The notes under the pieces are model-generated. The model searched no databases. It was not told the DNA's origin and was given only the letters and a program-made list of their open reading frames with translations. This document shows, in pieces, positions 8,263-16,111 of a stretch of 28,707 nucleotides of DNA. A program made the translations under genes and the position numbers. Position 1 is the first letter of the stretch; each line of letters opens with the position of its first letter. The stretch lies in the NCBI GenBank assembly GCA_903927685.1, contig CAIYOB010001227.1, forward strand, positions 1-28,707, written 5' to 3'. The stretch comes from an uncultured Planctomycetaceae bacterium. Lineage in GTDB: Bacteria; Planctomycetota; Planctomycetia; Pirellulales; Pirellulaceae.

Positions 8263-9420
8263 TCAAAGTCTGCCCAGGATGACTGCCAGGACGACCAGGA
8301 TCACGCACAGCGGGGCGAGGAGGATCATGCTCCTCTGAACGCTGGAGCCTCTCGCCAGGTTGCCGATCGCCTTGGGGACCGTGGCGCCGCCGAGCAGCGC
8401 TCCGGCGAAGATCACCCCGAACACGCTGCCGTAGACCTCGGGGCGGAATTTGCCGAACGTGATGCCCACGATCGTCGGAAAGAACGGCGCGGAGGCCAAG
8501 CCGACCACGAAGACCAACAGCCAGGCCACCGGCGCGCGCCGCGTCCAGGTCATCCACACGATCAGCAGCGCGGTAGCCGCCGACGCAACCGCCACAAACC
8601 CGCTGCCGTAGACCGTCAAGGCTGGAATCTGGCTGGCGGCCAGCCGCCCGAGAATCAGCGCGACCGCATAGACCGAGATCAGCCGCTGGGCCGCGGCGTC
8701 CGTCTGCTCCGGATCGGCGTCGGGATGCGAGGCGAGGATCGCTTCTTTTCCGAAGGCCGGCAGCCAGTTACTGAAGGACACATCCAGTGCCGCGTAGCAA
8801 AACAGCGCCAGGCCTGCCACCAGCACCGCCGGTTCGGCCAGCATGGACAGCGTCTTGGCAAAGTCGAAAGCGACCTCGCTGCGCGGGTACTCGGCCAGGA
8901 CGGCCGGCACGACGCCCACCACCATGAGCGCGGCCAGGACCGAGACGGTATTCTCGTACGAGGTTCTGCGGAACAGGTGACTCACGATCAGCGGGGCCAG
9001 CAGCAAGCCTACGCCGAAAGCCACGTTGCCGAGGTTGCTGGCGGCCGCAGGGTTCTTCCCCGCGAAGAACACCACGGGAATCAACGTATTCGCCGCCGTG
9101 TTCAGGGCCATCGCCCCAAAGCCGAACAGGAGACACGAGACCAGGGTGGCCGCGTACGACTGGCTGCGTGCGAACAGCAGGATGCACACGGCCGACAGCA
9201 CGAATCCGAAGACCGCCACCGGCCTGTAACCGAACCGGTCGGTGATGACTCCCATCAGCAACGAAGCCGCCAGGCAGGCGCTCATGAAACTGGCCACCAG
9301 CGTGCCGAACCGGGCTTGATCGATCTTCAGCCGCGGGATGAGCTTGACACTGATCGCGCCCAAGAGCGAGAAACACACGCCCAACCCGAACACTCCCAAC
9401 AGGGCGACCGTCTGTACCAT
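8263..9420 (-). CDS. MFS transporter, sugar-type
   Basis: This encodes 385 residues of an integral inner-membrane protein with about twelve hydrophobic helices. The MFS signature loop between helices 2 and 3 reads GVITDRFGYRP. The helix-4 region NTAANTL and the overall layout resemble the FucP/sugar branch of the superfamily. The start at 9420 is chosen for AAGGAGAG about eight bases upstream; it begins MVQTVALLGVFGLG, so the first helix starts at once. It is the last gene of a four-gene operon and follows the UroD-like gene by four bases, so the two are co-transcribed. It probably imports a product released by the exported ThuA-type protein. The substrate is unknown. Confidence 0.88.
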   Translation of the reverse strand: MVQTVALLGVFGLGVCFSLLGAISVKLIPRLKIDQARFGTLVASFMSACLAASLLMGVITDRFGYRPVAVFGFVLSAVCILLFARSQSYAATLVSCLLFGFGAMALNTAANTLIPVVFFAGKNPAAASNLGNVAFGVGLLLAPLIVSHLFRRTSYENTVSVLAALMVVGVVPAVLAEYPRSEVAFDFAKTLSMLAEPAVLVAGLALFCYAALDVSFSNWLPAFGKEAILASHPDADPEQTDAAAQRLISVYAVALILGRLAASQIPALTVYGSGFVAVASAATALLIVWMTWTRRAPVAWLLVFVVGLASAPFFPTIVGITFGKFRPEVYGSVFGVIFAGALLGGATVPKAIGNLARGSSVQRSMILLAPLCVILVVLAVILGRL

Positions 9421-9424
9421 GTGT

Positions 9425-10435
9425 TCACTCTCCTTCACGCACGGTTTCGATAAATGCGACCAGGTTCTCCAGCGGGATGTCTCCGCCCATATCGTGCGAC
9501 GGGGCGATGACAAAGCCGCCGTCGCGTCCAACCTCATCCAGCAACCGCCGCGTCTCGTCGCGGATCGCCTGCGGCGTTCCGAACGGCAACAAGTGCTGCA
9601 CGCTCATGCCGCCCAGGAACGTCAACTCGCGTCCAAAGGTGCGTTTGATCTCATAGGGGTCCATCACTTCGGGCTGGAACGGATTGAATATGTCCAGCCC
9701 CAACTCGATCAAATCGGGGAACAGCTCCTGCACCCGGCCGCAGGAATGGATGAACACCGTCTTGCCGGCCCGTTTGACCATGCCGTACATTCGCGCCAGT
9801 CGCGGTTTGATGAATCGGCGCCACAGGCGGGCGCCGAAGATCAGCCCCGTCTGCTGTCCCCAGTCGTCACCGAACTTGACGCAGTCGATGCCGGAACGTA
9901 ATACCTTGTCGAGGACCACGCAGTTGAAATCGGTGATGGCGTCGAGCAATTCGTCGACGAACTCCGGCGCATCGAGCATGTCGACCAGCAAATCGGCCAT
10001 GCCGCGCAACGACCAGGCGCGCTCAAAGAGCGAGAACGGGATGCTGGCGTAACGGAAATCGTCGGCATGGGCCGCCGTGAACGCGGGCAAGGCCTCGTAG
10101 CGCCGAGGATCGTGTGGATCGGGAAAGGCATAGCCTGCTAGCGAGCGAGTCTGGAGCCGGTAATCCACGACGACACCGATATCCTTGTCCACCGTGCGAT
10201 TCCAGGTGACTCCGAACTCGTCGCGCCAATGGTCCGGGCAATCCTCCAGCCAAGCCCCGAAACCGATGGGCCGGTACGCCGCAAAATGGTTGCCCAGGCA
10301 GCCGTCCAGGTCCGTGGTTCCGTAATAGGACTCCGCCTTCTTTCGCGCCGGCAGGGTAAAGGTAAAGTGCCACGGCACCCGGTCGGGCTGCTCATGCCGC
10401 AGCGTTTTCAGGACTCGCTCGCGCCGCGTGACCAT
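9425..10435 (-). CDS. Uroporphyrinogen decarboxylase-family protein (methyltransferase-like)
   Basis: This encodes 336 residues, cytoplasmic, with the UroD TIM-barrel fold. It opens TRRERVLKTLRHEQPDRVPWH, which is typical of the MtaA/CmuA-like branch and not of haem-pathway HemE. The zinc-type motif H-S-C-G is at 230-233. The third cysteine ligand expected in MtaA/CmuA is absent: the corresponding site reads APSHDMGGDIP, so His314 may substitute. The family includes corrinoid-dependent methyltransferases, but no corrinoid protein is nearby. Its place between a Gfo/Idh/MocA oxidoreductase and a sugar-type carrier suggests a step in the catabolism of an unusual, perhaps methylated, sugar; this is inference. 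AAGGTGAGGG precedes the ATG as a modest ribosome-binding site. Confidence 0.85.
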   Translation of the reverse strand: MVTRRERVLKTLRHEQPDRVPWHFTFTLPARKKAESYYGTTDLDGCLGNHFAAYRPIGFGAWLEDCPDHWRDEFGVTWNRTVDKDIGVVVDYRLQTRSLAGYAFPDPHDPRRYEALPAFTAAHADDFRYASIPFSLFERAWSLRGMADLLVDMLDAPEFVDELLDAITDFNCVVLDKVLRSGIDCVKFGDDWGQQTGLIFGARLWRRFIKPRLARMYGMVKRAGKTVFIHSCGRVQELFPDLIELGLDIFNPFQPEVMDPYEIKRTFGRELTFLGGMSVQHLLPFGTPQAIRDETRRLLDEVGRDGGFVIAPSHDMGGDIPLENLVAFIETVREGE

Positions 10436-10486
10436 TCGCCCGCCCTCACCTTGCGTGTCATGTACCGACCGAAGTCCCTGGTTGCG

Positions 10487-10534
10487 CGGACGGTCAAGAC
10501 CCCGGAAACTGGTGCGTCGTGCCGTCCGCCGCGC
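10487..10534 (-). other. Stem-loop between oxidoreductase and UroD-like genes
   Basis: CGGACGG (10487-10493) is complementary to CCGTCCG (10522-10528), with a flanking GCGC:GCGC extension after a three-base bulge and a loop of about 28 bases. On the coding strand it begins two bases after the oxidoreductase stop, inside the 100-base gap. It could stabilise the upstream mRNA 3' end or lower read-through. No T-tract is present. Confidence 0.3.
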
Positions 10535-10535
10535 G

Positions 10536-11852
10536 TCACAAGTGCCACGGGGCCCGGAGCGGCCGCGTCAGCTTTCCGTTGGCCTCGGGGTCGTTGACGA
10601 AGACCTCCTGGTCCGGGTCCCAATGCAGCTTGCGTTGCAGTTGAAACGCACACCAGGCAAGCTGGCAAACCGTATCGGACCGCACGGCGACGTCGATGTT
10701 GCAGATGGTCGGCTGCCGCGAGCGGACGCACTCCAGGAAGTTAGCCTGATGAAAGTTACTCACGGGCAGGCGGATTTCGCCGGGGCCGAACTGCTCCTTC
10801 AGCAGCGATTTCGGTTCGGCGTCGATCGCCCCGCGGTTCACCCACACCCAGCCGTCCGGGCCTTCGAACGTGATGCCGTGCCGCACGCCCTCGAAGCCCG
10901 GCCCGGATCCAGTAAAGATCAAGTCCACGCCGTTGGCGTACTTCATCCGCGTGTCCCAGCTGAGCGGGTTGTCGCACAGAACGTCGTCGTCCGGGAAGCG
11001 GGCGGTGCCCTCGATCTCGACCGGGCCGGTCTGCTCCGTGCCGTTGCCCCACTGGGCGATGTCGATGTGGTGAATGCCCCAGCCGGAGACGTAGCCCAAC
11101 GAGTAGTCGCTGATGTGGAACCAGTGGGGATACGTCAGCCGGGCGGTCGTGTACGGCGACCAGCGGGCCGGGCCGAGCCAGAGTTCGTAATCCAGCCACT
11201 CGGGAACCGGCTCGGGCGCGTAGGTCTTCAGGCCTGAACGCTCCCCCGCCCCGGCATGGACGCCGACCTTGATCGTGTGGACTTTCCCGAGGCGGCCGTT
11301 GCGGGCGATCTCGCAGGCCCGACGGAACTCCTGGCTCGACCGCTGCTGCGTGCCGAACTGGAATACGCGGCCGTAGCGATGGACGGCGTCCCGCAGGACC
11401 TTGATTTCGTGGATGCTCATCCCCAGCGGTTTCTCGACATACAGGTCCTTGCCGGCGCGGACAGCCGCCAGGGCGTGCAGCACGTGCCAGGAGTCGAGCG
11501 ACGCGATGTTGACTGCGTCGATGTCGGGCCGATCGAGCAGTTCCCGGAAGTCGTTGTATGCCGCGCAGACCGCGCCGCCGTAGCGGGCGTCGACCAGTTG
11601 CTGGGCCCGTTCACGCATGGTCCGCTTCACGTCGCATACGGCCACGACCTGGGCATCCGGAATTGTCATCAAGGCGTTCATGTCGCCCGTGCCCATGCCG
11701 CCAACGCCGATGCAGCCGAGGACGATCCGGTCGCTCGGCGCGATTCGGCCGGCGCGTCCCAAGGCCGATGCCGGGATGATCACCGGGAACGCCAAAGCAG
11801 CGGCCCGAGCCGCCGACTGGAGAAACTGCCGCCGCTGGTGCTTGCGTGTCAT
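10536..11852 (-). CDS. Tat-exported Gfo/Idh/MocA-family oxidoreductase
   Basis: This encodes 438 residues. The Tat signal HQRRQFLQSAARAAALAF starts at residue 5, followed by a hydrophobic segment ending PASALGRA. The Rossmann motif G-V-G-G-M-G is at 49-54 and the EKP motif at 140-142 (YVEKPLGMS). The C-terminal domain has GWGIHHIDIAQWG, the usual substrate-site histidine region, and a WLDYELWLGPARWSPY block common in planctomycete members. It probably oxidises or reduces a sugar or sugar acid outside the cytoplasm using a bound nicotinamide cofactor. It is the second gene of the operon, 17 bases after the ThuA-HEAT gene. The ribosome-binding site is weak, which fits coupling to the gene before. 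It differs clearly from the other family member at 3588. Confidence 0.92.
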   Translation of the reverse strand: MTRKHQRRQFLQSAARAAALAFPVIIPASALGRAGRIAPSDRIVLGCIGVGGMGTGDMNALMTIPDAQVVAVCDVKRTMRERAQQLVDARYGGAVCAAYNDFRELLDRPDIDAVNIASLDSWHVLHALAAVRAGKDLYVEKPLGMSIHEIKVLRDAVHRYGRVFQFGTQQRSSQEFRRACEIARNGRLGKVHTIKVGVHAGAGERSGLKTYAPEPVPEWLDYELWLGPARWSPYTTARLTYPHWFHISDYSLGYVSGWGIHHIDIAQWGNGTEQTGPVEIEGTARFPDDDVLCDNPLSWDTRMKYANGVDLIFTGSGPGFEGVRHGITFEGPDGWVWVNRGAIDAEPKSLLKEQFGPGEIRLPVSNFHQANFLECVRSRQPTICNIDVAVRSDTVCQLAWCAFQLQRKLHWDPDQEVFVNDPEANGKLTRPLRAPWHL

Positions 11853-11869
11853 TGGATTGGCGATCCGTG

Positions 11870-14800
11870 CTACTTGGTTCCAGCGGGTCCCGTGTTAGGC
11901 GGGAAACCGCCGAAGATCTGAAACTCGTGAATGGCCGGGCTGACCAGGCCGTTCTTGCCGGGAATCGACAGTTCCACGGACGTACAGCGGACGGCCGGGA
12001 AGGTCACCAACATTTCGTTGTCAAAACACTTGGCCTGGCGGACTTCGGCGACCACGGTGCCGTCGCACAAAACGTCCAGGTTCTTGGCCTGGTGCTGCTC
12101 GTACGGATGCCACAGGATGTTGATCGACGACACGTCCTGCGGTTCGCGGAAGGTGACCTTCAAGCAATACAGGTCCGAGTTATCAACCTCGTCCCAATAG
12201 GTGCTCGGATTGCCGTCGACGGCCGCGGCGTCGCTGCCGGAGGCCCCGTCCGGCTCGATGCCGTCGGGACTGGTGGCCGCGGCGCCGAGGGCCAGGTTCG
12301 CAGGCTGCAGGATGTCCAGCAGGACCTTCCCGGCTTGCGAGTGTACCGCCGCGTCCCCCTTGGCTGCCAAGACTTGCTGCAACGCCGACACGGCCTCCGA
12401 GCGATGTGCCTCCCGTATGGCGGGCGCGATCTGCGTCAACGCCAAACCGGCTTCGGTGGCCAGCTCAGGCTGAGCGAGAGCCTGGCGGGCGAGCAGCAAG
12501 GCTTCGAGCGTGGAGCAGCGGCCCAGTTCCGCCAGCACGGCTTTGCGTTCGGCCGGTTCACGGGCCAATTGCAGGAGTTCACCGACCAGTCTCGTCACTT
12601 GCTCGGGCGTGCGGCCCGCCGCCTGACTCGACAAACGGATCGCGCCGCGCAGCGCCAGGACACGGTGAACGGATTCCGGGGCGGACCGCGCGAGGGACAC
12701 CAGGTCCTCCAGCGGGGCCGGGGTCGGCCACGCCGCCAGCCCGCGGACGGCGGCGTCGCGGACCGTGGCATCGCCCGACTGGACGCCCGCTCGCATCGCA
12801 GGCAATCCCCGGTCGTCGCCCACGGCGCCGAGGATGCGCAACAGCGAGCCCTGACCTGCCGGCGCCGCGCCAGCCTCCAGTTGTTGCAGCACGAGGCTCA
12901 CGTCCGGCTGAGCCGCCTTCTTCAGGACGGCGGTCACGGCCTGTTCCGCCGCGTCGCGTTCGGCTTCCGGGACGCGGACGACCAGTTCCAACAGCCGCTT
13001 GACATCCGCCGCGCGGGCCACGCTGCCCAGCGCCTTCCACGATTCCAGACGCACGGTCGCGTCCGCATCTTCGGCCGCCTGGGCGAGTTCCCCGACGGCC
13101 GTGCCGGCCTGACGGGCGGCCAGGATGCGGACCAGTTCGGCCTTGTCACCGGCCGTTTTCTGCGCCAACAACCCAGCCAGCGTCTGATCAACGCGGGCGG
13201 CCCGCAATTGCAGCAGGCTGCCCCGCGCCGCTTCGCCTTCGGGCGTCCCGGCACCGGCCAGCGTCCGTTCCACCAACAGCTTGACCGTGGACTCGTCTCC
13301 CACGGCTCCCAGTGCCGCCAGAGCGGCCAGTCGCACGGCCGCGTCCTCGCTAGCCGCCGCCGCCTCGACGGCCCGGCGCGCCGCCATATCGCCTCGCACG
13401 GCCAGCGCGCCGACCAGCAGCGCCTGCAGCGGTGGGGCAGTCTTGCCCAGGCACTCGGCGAACTGCTCCGTGGCCGCCGCTCCGCCCGGTGCCTCCGGGA
13501 CCAATCGCAACGCCATGCTCTCGCGGCCGGCGTCGCCGCTGGTCAACGCTTGGCAGATCAGCCCGGCCGCCTGGCCAGGCTGCGAGAGCACGGCGCCGCG
13601 CCACGCCGCCATCCGGACCTGCTCCGTTTCGCCGGGGCCGGACAGCTGCGCGTACAAGGCCGCGGCCGCTTCGGGCCGGCCCTGTGCCAGCAGCCGTTCC
13701 CCGCAGGCCAGGCAGGCGTCGGCCACCGCCGCCCGGAGGCGGCCCTGAGCATTCGCCAACGCCTGCTGCAGCGCCGCCACGGCCGTATCGCCGCCGATCT
13801 TGCCGAGTGCCCCCGCCGCAGCGCAGGCCACCGGTTCGTCGCCGCGGCCCAGCAGCTTGCAGAGCGTCGCCGCGGCCGCCTCGTCGCCGCGCTCTCCGAG
13901 GGCATTCACCACGCCGATCTGCAGGGCGCCGGAAGCCGTAGCCAGGGTCTCGCGCAGAATCTGATCGACGGACCCGCCCGGGATCAGCGCCAGCCCGCGC
14001 AGCGCCGGGTCCGCCAGGTCTTGGTCCGCGAGCAACGCCGCCAACACCGGGGCCTGTTTCTCCGTTGCCACCACGGCGAGTTGCCCGCAGACGAACGCCT
14101 TGGCCGCGGGCGTCGCGTCAGGCGAAGCCAACAACGCCGCCAGCCGCTCGGCCAATTTGCCGCGCAGCGCGCTTGCGGCAGCGGACTGCTCGCTGCCGGC
14201 GTACCGGACCAGTTGCTGCAAGCCGTGCAGCGGCTTTCGCTCGCCGCCCTCCACGTACCGGGCCACCGCTTCGAGCGTCGCATCGAGGTCCACGTTGGCC
14301 GCCTCCAGCGCCGCGGCGGTGGCCGGCCAGATCGCCGGTGGCGGGAGGGTCACCATGCCCGTCGCCGCCCATTCCGCACTTCGCAGCAGCAAGGCCCTGA
14401 AGCCGGCCCCCATCGCCGCCGCGTCGTGCCCCAGGACGAGATTGACGCCTCGCCCCCGTCCGACTTCGGTGCAGACGAGAACCGGCTCCTGCTTGCCCGT
14501 CCCCGCTTGTTCCTGGGCCGAGAAGGCCGTGAACACGACTTGCCGCGGGTGGTCCGTCAGCGACACCATGTTGTGGTACAATTCGTCGGTCGTCAGGAAC
14601 TCACCCAGCCCGCTGGCGATAGGGTGCGCCGGGGCTCCGACGGAGACCTGGAACGTGTGATAGGCCGAGTGGGCCGTGTAGTTTTCCTTCCAGGTGAGCG
14701 CGATCAGTTGCTGGAATTCCGGCCAGACTTGAAACGTGCACGCCGCGGCGTGGATCACGACGAAGCCCCCGCCGCCGCGGACGAAATCGAGAAAGGCCGC

Positions 14801-15136
14801 TTCCGTCTCCGGCGGCCATGTACGGCGGGTGTCGGGATACGGCGTCCAGTTGCTCACGACCACGTCATACGCGGCGAATCTGCCCGCATCGAGCGCGGCG
14901 GGAGCGTCCGTCACGTCGACCGTCCCAAAGCGGCCACTGTCGCGGAACATCTTCTGAATCACCGGCGTCGTACTGCGCCAATCGTGATTGTTCAGCCCGC
15001 TGAGAATCAGCACGCGGAGCGGCGTCCCGTCGTCAGCCGCGCCCGCCGACGGCATCGCCAGCAAGCCGGCACACAGCCCCAGAGCAAGGGCACCCAGGAA
15101 TCGACGGCGACTGGAGAACCGGCATGTTGTGACCAT
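11870..15136 (-). CDS. Secreted ThuA-HEAT-discoidin multidomain protein
   Basis: This encodes 1088 residues. The start at 15136 is chosen because GAGGAGAG lies just upstream and it gives a twin-arginine-like signal (SSRRRFLGALALG, about 8-20, then SAGAADD). Domain 1 (about 38-270) is ThuA/trehalose-utilisation-like, a glutamine-amidotransferase-type fold: RVLILSGLNNHDW at 41-53 and FVRGGGGFVVIHAAACTF at about 118-135. Domain 2 (about 290-930) is a long series of Ala/Leu-rich HEAT-type repeats with repeated VRLAALAALGAVGD-like units. Domain 3 (about 947-1077) resembles an F5/8 type C (discoidin) carbohydrate-binding domain: VDGNPSTYWDEVDNSD, then CLKVTFREPQDVSSINILW. It probably binds and acts on a polysaccharide at the cell surface. 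It is the first gene of the four-gene minus-strand operon. Confidence 0.88.
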   Translation of the reverse strand: MVTTCRFSSRRRFLGALALGLCAGLLAMPSAGAADDGTPLRVLILSGLNNHDWRSTTPVIQKMFRDSGRFGTVDVTDAPAALDAGRFAAYDVVVSNWTPYPDTRRTWPPETEAAFLDFVRGGGGFVVIHAAACTFQVWPEFQQLIALTWKENYTAHSAYHTFQVSVGAPAHPIASGLGEFLTTDELYHNMVSLTDHPRQVVFTAFSAQEQAGTGKQEPVLVCTEVGRGRGVNLVLGHDAAAMGAGFRALLLRSAEWAATGMVTLPPPAIWPATAAALEAANVDLDATLEAVARYVEGGERKPLHGLQQLVRYAGSEQSAAASALRGKLAERLAALLASPDATPAAKAFVCGQLAVVATEKQAPVLAALLADQDLADPALRGLALIPGGSVDQILRETLATASGALQIGVVNALGERGDEAAAATLCKLLGRGDEPVACAAAGALGKIGGDTAVAALQQALANAQGRLRAAVADACLACGERLLAQGRPEAAAALYAQLSGPGETEQVRMAAWRGAVLSQPGQAAGLICQALTSGDAGRESMALRLVPEAPGGAAATEQFAECLGKTAPPLQALLVGALAVRGDMAARRAVEAAAASEDAAVRLAALAALGAVGDESTVKLLVERTLAGAGTPEGEAARGSLLQLRAARVDQTLAGLLAQKTAGDKAELVRILAARQAGTAVGELAQAAEDADATVRLESWKALGSVARAADVKRLLELVVRVPEAERDAAEQAVTAVLKKAAQPDVSLVLQQLEAGAAPAGQGSLLRILGAVGDDRGLPAMRAGVQSGDATVRDAAVRGLAAWPTPAPLEDLVSLARSAPESVHRVLALRGAIRLSSQAAGRTPEQVTRLVGELLQLAREPAERKAVLAELGRCSTLEALLLARQALAQPELATEAGLALTQIAPAIREAHRSEAVSALQQVLAAKGDAAVHSQAGKVLLDILQPANLALGAAATSPDGIEPDGASGSDAAAVDGNPSTYWDEVDNSDLYCLKVTFREPQDVSSINILWHPYEQHQAKNLDVLCDGTVVAEVRQAKCFDNEMLVTFPAVRCTSVELSIPGKNGLVSPAIHEFQIFGGFPPNTGPAGTK

Positions 15137-15453
15137 CTCGCTCTCCTCTGCGTCTGAAGCTGCCGCCAAGCGGGAAACCAAGCACATCGGCATTGACGGC
15201 GCACCAGCCCCCCGATCGTTACGTTTCTATCATTCGGCTTACCTGCGATCAAGCCCTCGGCCCCGGCCACCTCGGCCCCGCCCGCACGCCAGCCTGGTAC
15301 GTCGCCGGCAAGCCGTCTATTTCCGGCAGGTTGTCCGGCAAGTCAGACGGCAGACCGGATGTCAGGGCTCTGGAAGTCGGACTTCCCGGGCGGTATAGTC
15401 GATCAACTTCGTTTCTTCCCGCCTCGCATTCTCACATTTGCAGGAGACACATC
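15137..15453. promoter_or_regulatory. Divergent control region with repeats
   Basis: This 317-base gap separates the ThuA operon (minus) from the second DUF1080 gene (plus). It holds no convincing gene. CCGGCAAG occurs at 15305-15312 and 15335-15342, with the variant CCGGCAGG at 15323-15330. CCGTCT (15313-15318) and AGACGG (15345-15350) form an inverted repeat around two of these. A perfect palindrome lies at 15372-15386. A -10-like TATAGT is at 15394-15399, pointing towards the DUF1080 gene. Together these suggest shared regulation of both sugar-related units. Confidence 0.5.
15372..15386. promoter_or_regulatory. Perfect 15-base palindrome, candidate operator
   Basis: GGAAGTC G GACTTCC is a perfect seven-base inverted repeat around one central base. 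It sits eight bases before TATAGT (15394-15399) and so would overlap the -35 and spacer region of a promoter reading into the DUF1080 gene. That is a typical place for a dimeric repressor to bind. The regulator is not in the window. Confidence 0.4.
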
Positions 15454-16104
15454 ATGACCAAGAAGTTGACCAAGCTGGCCGCCTTGACGTTCGTGTGGGG
15501 CGCGTTTGCGATCGGCGCTCAGGCCGCGGACGAGGGCTGGGTCACGCTGTTTGACGGCAAGGATCTGTCCGCCTGGGACAACGGCACGGACGCTGCGCCG
15601 GTCGCCGGCTGGGCAATCGAGGATGGCGCCGCCGTCCGCAAGGACAAGGGGGGCACCATCTGGTCGAAGCAAGCGTTCGGCGATTTCGTCCTCGAATTGG
15701 AATTCAAGACCGAGGGCAACAGCGGCGTGTTCTTCCGGACCGGCAATCCCCGGGACTGTGTCCAGACGGGCCTGGAAATGCAAGTCGAACGGCCCTCGGC
15801 CCCTGGCAAGCACAGCGTGGGCGCCCTGTATGACGCGCTGGCTCCGTGCAAGAACGCGGCGGTTGCCGGCTGGAACAAGGTCGCCATCACCTGCCGCGGC
15901 AGCCAGGTCGTCATCGAACTGAACGGCGAGCGGGTCATCGAGGCCGATCTGGACCAGTGGAGCGAGGCCGGCAAGAATCCGGACGGCACGCCCAACAAGT
16001 ACCGCAAAGCCCTGAAGGAGTTTCCCCGCGAAGGCAAGATCGGCCTGCAGGACCACGGCGCGGTCGTGGCCTACCGCAACATCCGCGTCAAACCGCTGAA
16101 GTGA
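15454..16104 (+). CDS. Secreted DUF1080 (3-keto-disaccharide hydrolase-type) protein
   Basis: This encodes 216 residues. The start at 15454 has AGGAG seven bases upstream and begins a clear signal peptide (MTKKLTKLAALTFVWGAFA, cleavage near AQAADE). The DUF1080 body starts GWVTLFDGKDLSAWD at about 29-43, followed by the core FVLELEFKTEGNSGVFFRTGN and the VQTGLEMQVE strand. The C-terminal block GKIGLQDHGAVVAYRNIRVKPL is the classic family ending and is nearly complete here. It is shorter than the first family member in this window (216 against 267 residues), and the two are clearly diverged. It stands alone on its strand, divergent from the ThuA operon and convergent with the propeller gene, seven bases away. 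Confidence 0.93.
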   Translation: MTKKLTKLAALTFVWGAFAIGAQAADEGWVTLFDGKDLSAWDNGTDAAPVAGWAIEDGAAVRKDKGGTIWSKQAFGDFVLELEFKTEGNSGVFFRTGNPRDCVQTGLEMQVERPSAPGKHSVGALYDALAPCKNAAVAGWNKVAITCRGSQVVIELNGERVIEADLDQWSEAGKNPDGTPNKYRKALKEFPREGKIGLQDHGAVVAYRNIRVKPLK

Positions 16105-16111
16105 CCGGACG

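Noticed and set aside
6509..8557. Open frame of 682 codons on the minus strand opposite the ADP-ribosylglycohydrolase gene
   Set aside because: It runs across two convergent real genes, has no recognisable domain, and is explained by high GC at third codon positions.
11846..15157. Open frame of 1103 codons on the plus strand opposite the ThuA-HEAT gene
   Set aside because: It mirrors the real gene almost end to end, is rich in Arg, Gln and His, and has no domain. It is a typical antisense shadow in GC-rich DNA.
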